Positions 9,001 through 16,320 of a stretch of 37,434 bases of DNA are shown one piece after another. The stretch spans positions 1 to 37,434 of the forward strand of contig JAIRZV010000016.1 of NCBI GenBank assembly GCA_031267055.1, read 5' to 3'. Position 1 is the first letter of the stretch, and each line of letters begins with the position of its first letter. A program made the position numbers and the translations under genes. The notes under the pieces were generated by a model. That model made no database searches. It was not told where the DNA came from and worked only from the letters and a program-made list of their open reading frames with translations. This stretch comes from Candidatus Margulisiibacteriota bacterium. Its GTDB lineage: Bacteria > Margulisbacteria > Termititenacia > Termititenacales > Termititenacaceae.

Positions 9001-11635
9001 CGAGACTATGCAAAAAATTATCAAAGGTATGTTCTTGCATTACTATCAATGGAACGGACAGTACACCATTCAGCAAGTCTGGGCAAATTTCAAAGACGAA
9101 ATGCAGCGTGACACTATCTCCAACGCTATGCCGACTATTCTTTACCGCGGTGTTGAATATCCTTTCTGGGATTTGCTGGATAAAGTTTTTGCGGAAATCG
9201 ATAAGAAAAAACTGCTGTCGCTGCATAGCTTTAAAGCGAACGGAAAAGAAAACTATGACTATGCTTTGGACGCTATGCGCCAGCGTTATAAAAAAGTCGA
9301 TGAAATTTTTGATGATGTTATGTTGAAAGTCATTTCGAATTTTAAAAGTTATGTTGAGGTTACTCAGCCTTATCTGGATGAACTAGCTATTGATCCTGAG
9401 ATGCAGGCGCTAAATAGAGAAAATCAGAAAGAGCTGGATATGCTTTCCACTTTACTGCCTACTTTACTGTTCGTGGCAAATGCCGGCCTGACTATGGACG
9501 AGATCGAGGACGCGCTGGTTTCAGAAAATGCGGATAAAGATAATTTGTTCAATAAATATAATTCTCTTCCGGTATTGTCCGCGTACCGGCCGGATGAGCA
9601 AGGCAATATCGTCAACTGGACGACAGTTTTATTACAGGCGCAGCAGGCTATGTATTATTCAATGTGGAATAAAAATCAGCGCGGCGGCTGGTATGATATG
9701 CTCGATTTCAATAGAACCAAATCTTATGTTGATGAAATGATGGGCTTTTTGCAAAATCAAGGCTGTTTCAATAAAAACCTACGTGTTCACGCGACTTATC
9801 TGCATTTGCTGCGTGGCGTGATCAATGTCGCCGTGCCGGTAGATAATTCTATTATGGACAACGGTCTGCCGAACACTGTTGGCAATAATCCCAATCCGCC
9901 GAGCTATGTACCAAGGATGTCCACAGAGCTGGGCGTTCCGGCCGCTGCCGCTGCCCTGTCCTCGGTGGTTATGCCGCTATTGGGGCCTGTTCTGTCGCCG
10001 CTGCTGCTCAATATTTTGACTTCAGTGTTGTATCTGAATGTTGTGCCCGGGGTACAGAGAAAAATGCAGGAAACTTACCGGCGTGTGTCTGTTTTGAAAG
10101 AGGAGAAAGAGGATGATAACTTTCTGCTTCGGCTGGAAAAATTGCATCAAGTTTTGGACTTGAGTAAGACCTACAGCGCGGTGGAGGATTACCGGATCAC
10201 GCTGGAGATGATGAAGTCTTTTTTGTGGGGACGGCAGATCAGGAGTTTTATCGGCTCGGCCAAAGCGGAAAGCGATCATGACGTCACCGCTCTGGTGCAA
10301 TTCCCACGCTGGTTTGGCGCGATCTTGGAACTGTCGCCAGCGGAGCTGATGGACGCCAAGTTTATGGAGAGATTTGCCAAAGAGCATCATATGCCGAAAT
10401 GGATTATGCGAGAAATAGTTAAATTCCGCGAGGAAGCGAGCTTCCATGACCTGCACCCGATGTCTATGTATTACAATCTGCGTTTTAGCATGGTGATGTC
10501 CATGTACGCGCTGTTCGGTTTTTCGCCGTTCTCTTTTGCCGGGCCGTTGAGCGCTGTGGCTGGCTCCGCGCTGCTGATCGGAGCGGTGGGTATATTTGCC
10601 TTGTTTGATTATATGTTTATTAAAAACCAAATCGCGGCGCATCACTGGACAGCCGCTGGCATCAATAGAGCCAATGAGAGGGTGGCGGAAGACCGGTCCA
10701 ATACGATCAACGGTATTTTAATACCCAAGATCGAGAGCACGCTGGTCAGCGTATATAAAATGAAGTTCATTTCTTCCCAGCCGGTGTATATACCTGAGAA
10801 ACGTTATGCGGATGGTCTGTATTTTGGCAAGGCGGATGCGCTCAAAATGCAAATAGCGGCTAAACTGCAATACCGCCAGAAATTAGCAGATTTGGCAACA
10901 ATGAAAGAACAGGCCGAAAAAAATATAACGGCGCTGGTCAACCAAATCGCCGGGCCTGAGCTGGCTAGATATGAAAAGGAGCTGCGTCAAGATAAACACT
11001 GGCAGAATAAGAGCGAAGCGGAAATAACACAAGAAGCCAAGCAGCGCGCTTATAAAGATATTCTGAATCTGGCACGCGGAGATGCCGGAATTCAAATATC
11101 TCTTAGATCTGGTCTTGAGTTAAACAAAAAACAAAAAGAAGGAATGTTAAGAAAAATAAACACCTTGTCGCAAGCCGCTGACTCGACTGAGGAGCAAAAA
11201 ATGGCTCTGCTGGATAATTTGATCGATATAGCTAAGCTAGATGATGTGATTGTGCGGACAGAAGCCACTATCGCCAGCAGCCGTGGTGGTATTGGTAACC
11301 CGCTGGGAGCATTAAGAGCCAGACGCCCCGGCGTAAGACTTAACAACTGGCACAATATGGTCCGCAAATATATGCCGGCGGTTTCTATGAGCGCTCTCAG
11401 CGCTTCCGCTTTGCTAACAATTGCCAGCAATCCTATGTCTGCGATTCTCTTAGTGCCTGTGCTGGTGTTTGGCTGGTTTAGCACGAGGAATCTTTTTCTC
11501 CGTCCGAAAAATTATGTGGAAAGAGGCATCGGTGGAGCAGTGCCCAGCCTGCGCGAAGCTCAATTATACGCGGAAAGATATTTTGATGGGCAAGGAACGC
11601 ATAATACAGCAAATGGAGGTGGCGATCATGAATAA
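3086..11635 (+). CDS. Giant uncharacterised protein (2849 aa); mostly soluble and helical, with three C-terminal hydrophobic hairpins; no recognisable N-terminal signal peptide
   Basis: Single uninterrupted ORF. SD-like gggagtaagg before the ATG. Coiled-coil-like segment (ARAERELADLKTRNSEYSAKEQEIFARREAELEKLKE). Hydrophobic stretches AAAAALSSVVMPLLGPVLSPLLLNILTSVLYLNVV, FSMVMSMYALFGFSPFSFAGPLSAVAGSALLIGAVGIFALFDYMF and MSALSASALLTIASNPMSAILLVPVLVFGWF. Confidence 0.9.
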   Translation: MYQYLLKVISDRVGPPDRREIANSNVPNANNAETGLVDAYGRELDARSPATVRLRLADGTIVDAAVLDYVYAGQQVKLLTDGAGRPLFIAKPTGYDVHGNIEYEFMEVVRDAAGAIHGQRIKRILLLNADGSIYRTIKEEKIILNDSDLSRVVVIGTNTAARQASENERNGFAEDGTEFNVSELSKEIGTTFNLRVYKDGAAGEAPSVYTRIIKFGNSSVENLAVFDKNGLLYVVMPGKAAETWELHSARFKDEVQNMVIIGAEVTGSSQVSFAGAVVGAEAAQIMPKNNAAAATISDNHIEPSGLTTTLTQAGEYFRDNYKGHLAITQSRNPAHAFRKEIGKEGGDYDIDIYPIVERLYEKSATNKELLTVIEAMNKSEKKKLLHWLEKRAKELEKKVEETELLGGIKRYPLRATADILMQLFLRTLAPEAGVGSEALLGAINQMVYSYFGGSMNYFFKSMMDYSKETHYADKSGGSSFVLAMHGNPELGRFLGTIPKEYTREYVNTEDAAGRYGDTGIVLKKQGDGSIDFRFSYATSLQDAREFGVYINGLIARAERELADLKTRNSEYSAKEQEIFARREAELEKLKESYGKDAHGRDIGYLARAEKLLDNFDKELEALTAEYKDIVAAQELLGSLYSIRYAADRRFSLSDAGRRDRGWAGIWYFQLDKKKPLTLPKEIQDHKGVYIHEKNNILQVNYFLTRAELDEYLVPALKNAGYSNDFIEKVRIGFKIVESAYYAEIANRGPFTELPADQRQRQVTEVAAFTSVIYDLPIEHLYISFMQEEYSLHKVTLAIQANSPEETHSANAYGNAAHARERETRANAVNDTIMTRYSKGRLVHLLEELMSEISKKHIEIGSNLDNILESIVYMFDASKTQSQAERLLAVKEIVLNFLSGNLDTKEKRIATLQAAIQMDDFVSADAQRNELLSHNYRLLGLILADQHGRRIPWNMILDEVLQDPRIFPADDRERSIMTVGFQKLNMFQNENAGKRGAVPYKHRGIVINDLNGYDPETEFPLRQALREVLAEELKKGLILEAQIDNTVNLLITATEWQEKSVPRIAEIMSGFWTNGQLSIAEQDELRGLLLQYFAVDADEMQRIINDLIANKEAIRNREQLYLDTDIGSNHINQINAENLGLKAYLGVYGYARGYNIYTKGSSRPNISEALAAKPKGEKFSEKEIKELFGAAFMDYMSGRTGSDGGINEVTRWIESEHLLLGFSDLRRQNGMQKARESRIIDPTFGKLRRRLGLSDIDNQLYFPESHGELYQELTHVKETQKIHNNGTMASLSKDSLDHIVRNYDTIGYEIMSAVAEYEDTASIDATIEKLKAAGFNVVDLKNIEPETDKDKQECIYDLDKRTITVTPNVEELRKTIIRELDGDSHKIVSYKNGMFTIEFDEGTEGMALWLADSLEAKGYTARANTRWVTVESNINLITDILGAEGEKVKYNRELTFVTNSRDFIKLILDEKLSQDEAKVLVTIFNSHAEYVSDFKGEEERKMNYLSEALRRKVVEVLKDPHVGLYASLDDMEKWINDKSKENLWFAGQTHREQVRAFWRDRRAKLKIKLNEAIKEFAGDHKADIEGFTSINADTLTDRYMEVIEDAQNLLQATADGMLLEINRAVDNYKVIVGQNILAPVSAAAGQNLTVQQILLNMQIDGANSSRAELDAVSSGIDWMGTNDKKIVDALKFLLSVPKNVNKPNQSGAVDPKNIQLSFAQLANGRKLDKENPVGYLAGALKLAAAHQPGQKYVRSKHWNIFVSDLLSSISVNGGREAKNYTGAEATIKTVAELAEHDEVKKILELLKGLSENEIQSLIDQTVAWLEAEARYKASLEPILEGKGMSRDTATVLTDMLFAQDTEDGYRGELSVKANAIEFVDTYHKDSYPKGAHTTGEYEMPDGTKGNGLILNNGILRDYIKARIDAQSAPKRAELDSWKREQESMFNIIRISPKYDSTFKPETFNGSYIGLTPFETMQKIIKGMFLHYYQWNGQYTIQQVWANFKDEMQRDTISNAMPTILYRGVEYPFWDLLDKVFAEIDKKKLLSLHSFKANGKENYDYALDAMRQRYKKVDEIFDDVMLKVISNFKSYVEVTQPYLDELAIDPEMQALNRENQKELDMLSTLLPTLLFVANAGLTMDEIEDALVSENADKDNLFNKYNSLPVLSAYRPDEQGNIVNWTTVLLQAQQAMYYSMWNKNQRGGWYDMLDFNRTKSYVDEMMGFLQNQGCFNKNLRVHATYLHLLRGVINVAVPVDNSIMDNGLPNTVGNNPNPPSYVPRMSTELGVPAAAAALSSVVMPLLGPVLSPLLLNILTSVLYLNVVPGVQRKMQETYRRVSVLKEEKEDDNFLLRLEKLHQVLDLSKTYSAVEDYRITLEMMKSFLWGRQIRSFIGSAKAESDHDVTALVQFPRWFGAILELSPAELMDAKFMERFAKEHHMPKWIMREIVKFREEASFHDLHPMSMYYNLRFSMVMSMYALFGFSPFSFAGPLSAVAGSALLIGAVGIFALFDYMFIKNQIAAHHWTAAGINRANERVAEDRSNTINGILIPKIESTLVSVYKMKFISSQPVYIPEKRYADGLYFGKADALKMQIAAKLQYRQKLADLATMKEQAEKNITALVNQIAGPELARYEKELRQDKHWQNKSEAEITQEAKQRAYKDILNLARGDAGIQISLRSGLELNKKQKEGMLRKINTLSQAADSTEEQKMALLDNLIDIAKLDDVIVRTEATIASSRGGIGNPLGALRARRPGVRLNNWHNMVRKYMPAVSMSALSASALLTIASNPMSAILLVPVLVFGWFSTRNLFLRPKNYVERGIGGAVPSLREAQLYAERYFDGQGTHNTANGGGDHE

Positions 11636-14600
11636 ATGGCTGACTAAAATACTTTCGGATGAAGAGTTATTAAGAAGAGTCAGAATGGGCGGCGGATCGA
11701 AACCGCCGAGAAAACCCTGGCCGCCTCTGGCTAAAGCAGGGATTGCCGTTGCTGGACTTGGCGCAGTTGGTGTTGCTGGCTATCAATGCGAAGCAGCCAA
11801 AGAATCCAGAAGAAGCGAAGTAGAGCCTGCTGAGGCAACGGAAGCCTTAGAACAGGAAACGGCCGAAAGCGAAACGACATCTATCCATGACGAAGGAATG
11901 AAAATTTTAAACGAGGCTTTGGAAAAAACTGACTTGAAAAACGAGGAAAATCTGAACATCAAAATTCAGACCACGCTTGATAATGTTATGCGGGGTGATA
12001 ACGGCAACAAATTAAAAGTGACGCTTGGCGACGCGATATTTATTCAAGATCCCAGCCAGCCACAAAATGGCATTGTTTCGGAAAGTGTTTATTTCCTGCG
12101 CATCGCCGCGGCTAAGCCTAGCGAGGAAACCCAGAAGTTTTTTGACGGGCTGCTGCGTGGCTTTGATCAAATGACTGCGCTGGGTGGCGGCCACGGCGTG
12201 TTCCCGGCTTGGACGGTAAAGATCGAGAACGACCGTTTGGTTTTGAATACAGACAAAGACGCTGGCGCGCATAATTCTGCCGCTGACTCCGATCATGATC
12301 TGATCATGGCTTTGCTGGTAGCCGTGCAAAATGTAAAAAACAATGATTGGGAGGATAGTGATTACGCCGAGCGGCTGGAAAAACTGATCGATGGTCTGGC
12401 TAAAGAATATATTGAGGTGGCTGGCCGCTGGGCGCTGAAGCCTTCAGAAGATTGGTACGGCGATGAGCAGGGCGAATGGTTTTATCTGGACTACTTTTCC
12501 CCAGAAACCTGTTTTGCGCTGGCGCAATATTTAGCTGCCAAAAATGATCCGCGCGCGGCGTTTTGGCAAAAGTGCGGAGAGGACAGTCTGGAAATATATG
12601 CCGCTTGTCTGGAGCAGATCGGCTGGGTGCCTGAGCAGGTTTCCCTTGGCATTGATGAGGATGGCAATCTGCTGGTCGAAGCGCGGCAAGGCCATGGTTT
12701 GCAGGGTTGGGACGGCATTCGCGCGCCAAGCCGTATTGCTGCCGGTCTGCCTTATTATATTAAGGCCAATAAATTGACCGAAGAACAAAAAGCGATTTTT
12801 ACAGAATATCTAAATAAATGGAATGATCCTGCCGGCAAAGCTTCCGGCATGGCTCCGGCTTTGACTGCGGCGGCTTATCTGCCTCTGGCTGTGCAGCTGG
12901 GCGCTGTTGATTTGGCCGCCGAGATGCTGTCCGTGCTGGCCAAAGAAAATACCGCCGCGGTTTATGCCAGTCAAGATCAGTATTACGAAACCTCGTTGAT
13001 TTTAAAAGCGTTGGTTGATGTCAGCGCGCCTTATGATCTAGACAAGTATTCTCGGATGGGCGACTATACTCCGGCTTGGCGGTTAGAAGACATTTGCGAT
13101 CCACAGGCTGGTTATTATGGCCAAGTTGGTGTTTTGAGCGCTTTTGGCGCGCTGGGTTTTGTGATCAACCCCGATCCGCCCAGCCAGTTTAAGATTTATA
13201 AAGGCATTAACACCCATATTATTACCGCCGAGAGTATGCTTTCTGGTTTGGCTGACGCAATGGCCGCGGGTGATATGGCTAAATTTCAGGCCATCTTTAA
13301 TATGATCGATGCGCTGTGCGTAGAAAATTATAACAAGGGCAAAGCCAAAAGATTATTTTTGCCGAGAGTGGTGACCTTGAAGCCGCAGGATAGCGCGCGT
13401 AAATTGTCTTTAGACAATTTTACTATACCCGGAGGCAATGACGGCAAAGCTTCCAGCAGCGGCGCGGATTTAATGCTGCTGGCTTTATTGATCAAGGCTC
13501 TGGACATGGATTTTAATACAGGATTGATGAACGCTCCAAAGTTTTTGTACGATGCTCAGAACCGGATCAGGAATTTTATCGCCAGATACGCCAGCGAGAT
13601 GGTCAAGAGCAGTGGCGATGTTTATCCTTATACGGATGAGACTGGCGCAACGCGGCTGCTATTGACACCAGGTGGTTTGATTGGCAGTAATGAGTCACCA
13701 AGAGATCAGAGCATTATATACGAGTATCATACTGATTATGTACAAAATCTGGATATTTTGCGCTGCATCGTTCAATATTTTAGGCCGGGATTTGGCATTG
13801 GTAATAGTAAAGGTTCCTCAGAGTTGTATACAATTTTTACCGCACTGTTGTCCGATACGGAAGAATTGAAAAAAAGGATTGACGCGAAATTTTCTGACGC
13901 CGTTAAATATCCGCAAGGGATGCCGCAAACGGTGTACATCTACCTGCCCCACGCGTCTGGGCAGCCGGTGCGAGTGCTGGATGCCAATGAATTTAGCGCG
14001 GAGATGAATCCAAATAAGAAAGAGGAATATATTTCATTGAATTACCCGGGCTCCAATGGCTATGATTACGGTTACTATTATACGCAAATCATGCAAGCCG
14101 CCAGCTCCGGCAAACAACCAGCGATAGATTTTAAGCAAACGAAAGCGCAGGTCAATGTGAATGAGGACTATATCTATGGCAAGACCGGCATCGGCGTGGT
14201 GGCCAATCATGTTGCACGTCATCATGGCGTGGCCGGTATATCTCCGTTGCATGATCGGAGATTGCAAAATGATTCGGAAATCGGCCGCGGCCGCCTGCAG
14301 ACAGCGGATTCTAAAGCATATGATAGGACGCCTTACCCGTTTGCTGTGTCAATTCCTATACTTTTTTTCAATATTGATATTATTGGCGACTGGGAAAAAG
14401 TTTTCAGCGACCGGCTGCGCGCGGCGCTCAGGAGAATGAGCGAAGCGGATTATGCGGCGCAGGGCGAACAAATGTACACCAATACTTTGCTGGCTTATGC
14501 CGGATTGCCCACTGCGAAAATGGTCAAAAAGGGCATGACTACCGAGCGCGTTGCCATTACCGCTATACGGGTAGATGACTTTCTGGAATCAGTTCTGGGT

Positions 14601-16295
14601 TTTTCCGAAGAATTTGTCCGTAAAGGTCTTTATATTGAAATTTCTGCCGTTGATGTGGTTTCTTATTACTTGCTGCAGATTAGCGCGATGTTCGGTTATG
14701 ACAAGCCGGAATTGCTGCATCGTATCAATATGCTGCTGGCGGAGATCGAGAGACAGGCGCAGACTAAAGGAAAAGAAGTGGATTTAGACAATCCTATTGT
14801 CAAGGCGCTGAAGCTCCAGCAGCTTTTGCTGTGGAACAATATGTCGCCGCTGCAAAGAGACCGGCTTGATCTTGCCGATCTGGAGCATTACGGGTTAAGG
14901 CCTCTCTATAATTATTTTAAAGACCAACCCGCAACGCAAAACGATATCATTAAGCTGACAGAATTTTCTTGGGATGGCATTGAACTGGATGTGTCCGATG
15001 CAATAGTAGACCCTGTTACAGGAGAAAAAGAGTATACGTTGACGCCGGATAAACTCAAAAAGATGCGCATACCGCAGCAGTTGAAAGATGTGGTGTTTAG
15101 TGAAATAGCGCGGAGAGATATTTTAGAAAAGATTAAAAAGTATCCATTGCCTGTTCCGCTGGAAAGAGAGAAAGAGCGTGAAGAAAACCTTAGAGAAGAG
15201 CTTTTTGATTATATAGATAATTTGCCGAAAGAGTATAAGGTGCCCGGTTTGATCCCGATCCTTTTCTCGGAAGGCGAGCTTGATGAAAATGACGAACGCA
15301 AACCTGACCCGATCCCGCGCGCCATCAAGGAAGAATTTATCCGTACATATCTGGATGAAATCGACTACACTAAAGCCGGCGCTTCTGGAAAGTACAACAC
15401 TTTGTGGCAGGCGTATACTTTGCTTCTTTATAAAGAAGTCAGCAAGGAGATCAGCGATTGGGTAAAGAAAGTAAAAGCCGACGAGAGTGATCAGCCGAAT
15501 GCAAAGACGCTGCTGTTGATAAAACAAAAATTAGCAAATCTGACCGCTATGCTGAATATTATGCATCTGACCGGCCTGCCACTGGAGCAGCAGAGCACTG
15601 ACCCGCTGATCGAACAATTCGCTAAGGCCAGGGAAATTAATGATAAAGCGTTCGACGATTTTGTGGGCACATATGAGGAACAAGGAATCTTGGCGGATAT
15701 ATTCAACAATATCTACTGGCTAGGCAACGATCTAGAACAGCTCAAAGATGCTAAAGAAGACGGAAGCTTGTACAGACAGAGAGGGTTTGATTTATTGAAT
15801 GTCTATACAACAAATAATGCGGATTGGGAAAATAGTGATAAATTGAACGGCGTGTATATGCGTTTGCATCTGCAGGAAAGTGCTAGAAACAAGGAGCTTA
15901 CTCCAGAGCAAATTACAGAAAATTTAAATAAACTGCGGCAGCGGCAAAGAGCAGCCAATGCCTATGGCAATAAACGGGAATATGCTTACTTTTTGCAGAC
16001 GGAAGCGTTTGTATATTCACAAGTGGGTTATAACCCGCAGCCGGATGAAAGGAATGAAAATCCAGAAAACGGGTATAGTAGATATAGGGATATAGTAACT
16101 GACGAAATTCTTAAACAGTTCGATTATATATTGGCTGAGGTGAAAAATATGCAAATGGATGTAGAGTCTATAAATCCGCCACCGCTTTCTCCGGTTTCGG
16201 CAGATGATTCACAGGAAAATAACCCGACGGATACCCATGAAGATCGTACGGAAGAGACTAATATTGACGATGCAAGGAATATATTTGGTTTTTAA
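11628..16295 (+). CDS. Large anchored protein (~1555 aa) with two tandem GH8/BcsZ-like domains
   Basis: Start ATG 11628 preferred (ggaggtggcgatcATG), overlapping the upstream stop by 8 bp; the track start at 11469 lies inside the previous gene. N-terminal hydrophobic segment AKAGIAVAGLGAVGVAGYQC. GH8-like: IVSESVYFLRIAA, NSAADSDHDLIMALL, LQGWDGIRAPSRIA, QYYETSLILKAL. Confidence 0.85.
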   Translation: MNKWLTKILSDEELLRRVRMGGGSKPPRKPWPPLAKAGIAVAGLGAVGVAGYQCEAAKESRRSEVEPAEATEALEQETAESETTSIHDEGMKILNEALEKTDLKNEENLNIKIQTTLDNVMRGDNGNKLKVTLGDAIFIQDPSQPQNGIVSESVYFLRIAAAKPSEETQKFFDGLLRGFDQMTALGGGHGVFPAWTVKIENDRLVLNTDKDAGAHNSAADSDHDLIMALLVAVQNVKNNDWEDSDYAERLEKLIDGLAKEYIEVAGRWALKPSEDWYGDEQGEWFYLDYFSPETCFALAQYLAAKNDPRAAFWQKCGEDSLEIYAACLEQIGWVPEQVSLGIDEDGNLLVEARQGHGLQGWDGIRAPSRIAAGLPYYIKANKLTEEQKAIFTEYLNKWNDPAGKASGMAPALTAAAYLPLAVQLGAVDLAAEMLSVLAKENTAAVYASQDQYYETSLILKALVDVSAPYDLDKYSRMGDYTPAWRLEDICDPQAGYYGQVGVLSAFGALGFVINPDPPSQFKIYKGINTHIITAESMLSGLADAMAAGDMAKFQAIFNMIDALCVENYNKGKAKRLFLPRVVTLKPQDSARKLSLDNFTIPGGNDGKASSSGADLMLLALLIKALDMDFNTGLMNAPKFLYDAQNRIRNFIARYASEMVKSSGDVYPYTDETGATRLLLTPGGLIGSNESPRDQSIIYEYHTDYVQNLDILRCIVQYFRPGFGIGNSKGSSELYTIFTALLSDTEELKKRIDAKFSDAVKYPQGMPQTVYIYLPHASGQPVRVLDANEFSAEMNPNKKEEYISLNYPGSNGYDYGYYYTQIMQAASSGKQPAIDFKQTKAQVNVNEDYIYGKTGIGVVANHVARHHGVAGISPLHDRRLQNDSEIGRGRLQTADSKAYDRTPYPFAVSIPILFFNIDIIGDWEKVFSDRLRAALRRMSEADYAAQGEQMYTNTLLAYAGLPTAKMVKKGMTTERVAITAIRVDDFLESVLGFSEEFVRKGLYIEISAVDVVSYYLLQISAMFGYDKPELLHRINMLLAEIERQAQTKGKEVDLDNPIVKALKLQQLLLWNNMSPLQRDRLDLADLEHYGLRPLYNYFKDQPATQNDIIKLTEFSWDGIELDVSDAIVDPVTGEKEYTLTPDKLKKMRIPQQLKDVVFSEIARRDILEKIKKYPLPVPLEREKEREENLREELFDYIDNLPKEYKVPGLIPILFSEGELDENDERKPDPIPRAIKEEFIRTYLDEIDYTKAGASGKYNTLWQAYTLLLYKEVSKEISDWVKKVKADESDQPNAKTLLLIKQKLANLTAMLNIMHLTGLPLEQQSTDPLIEQFAKAREINDKAFDDFVGTYEEQGILADIFNNIYWLGNDLEQLKDAKEDGSLYRQRGFDLLNVYTTNNADWENSDKLNGVYMRLHLQESARNKELTPEQITENLNKLRQRQRAANAYGNKREYAYFLQTEAFVYSQVGYNPQPDERNENPENGYSRYRDIVTDEILKQFDYILAEVKNMQMDVESINPPPLSPVSADDSQENNPTDTHEDRTEETNIDDARNIFGF
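12027..13060 (+). other. GH8-like domain 1 (within CDS 11628-16295)
   Basis: Order of GH8 landmarks is preserved: SE (Glu codon 12081), AADSDHDL (12282-12302), W-D-G-I-R (Asp codon 12711), and terminal YYETSLILKAL. The C-terminal part resembles GH8 more clearly than the N-terminal part. Confidence 0.55.
13100..13880 (+). other. Degenerate second GH8-like domain (within CDS 11628-16295)
   Basis: IITAESMLSGLADAMAAGDMAKFQAIFNMIDAL aligns by eye with SESVYFLRIAAAKPSEETQKFFDGLLRGFDQM and with GH8 SEG..YGM...A..GD...F; KASSSGADLMLLALLIKAL aligns with NSAADSDHDLIMALLVAV. Confidence 0.4.
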
Positions 16296-16320
16296 GAGAG
16301 CCTAAATTTGGAGGAAAGTT

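Noticed and set aside
10022-10645. 207-aa antisense ORF rich in H, R and Q
   Set aside because: Opposite the hydrophobic region of the 2849-aa gene; composition typical of a reverse-complement shadow frame.
11469-11627. Upstream extension of the GH8-like gene in the ORF track
   Set aside because: Overlaps the previous gene by >150 bp; the ATG at 11628 has a good SD and the usual short overlap.
3086-11635. Cyclic beta-glucan synthase (NdvB-like) because of similar length (~2800 aa)
   Set aside because: No GT84 or GH94 motifs, and the hydrophobic segments are C-terminal, not N-terminal/central.
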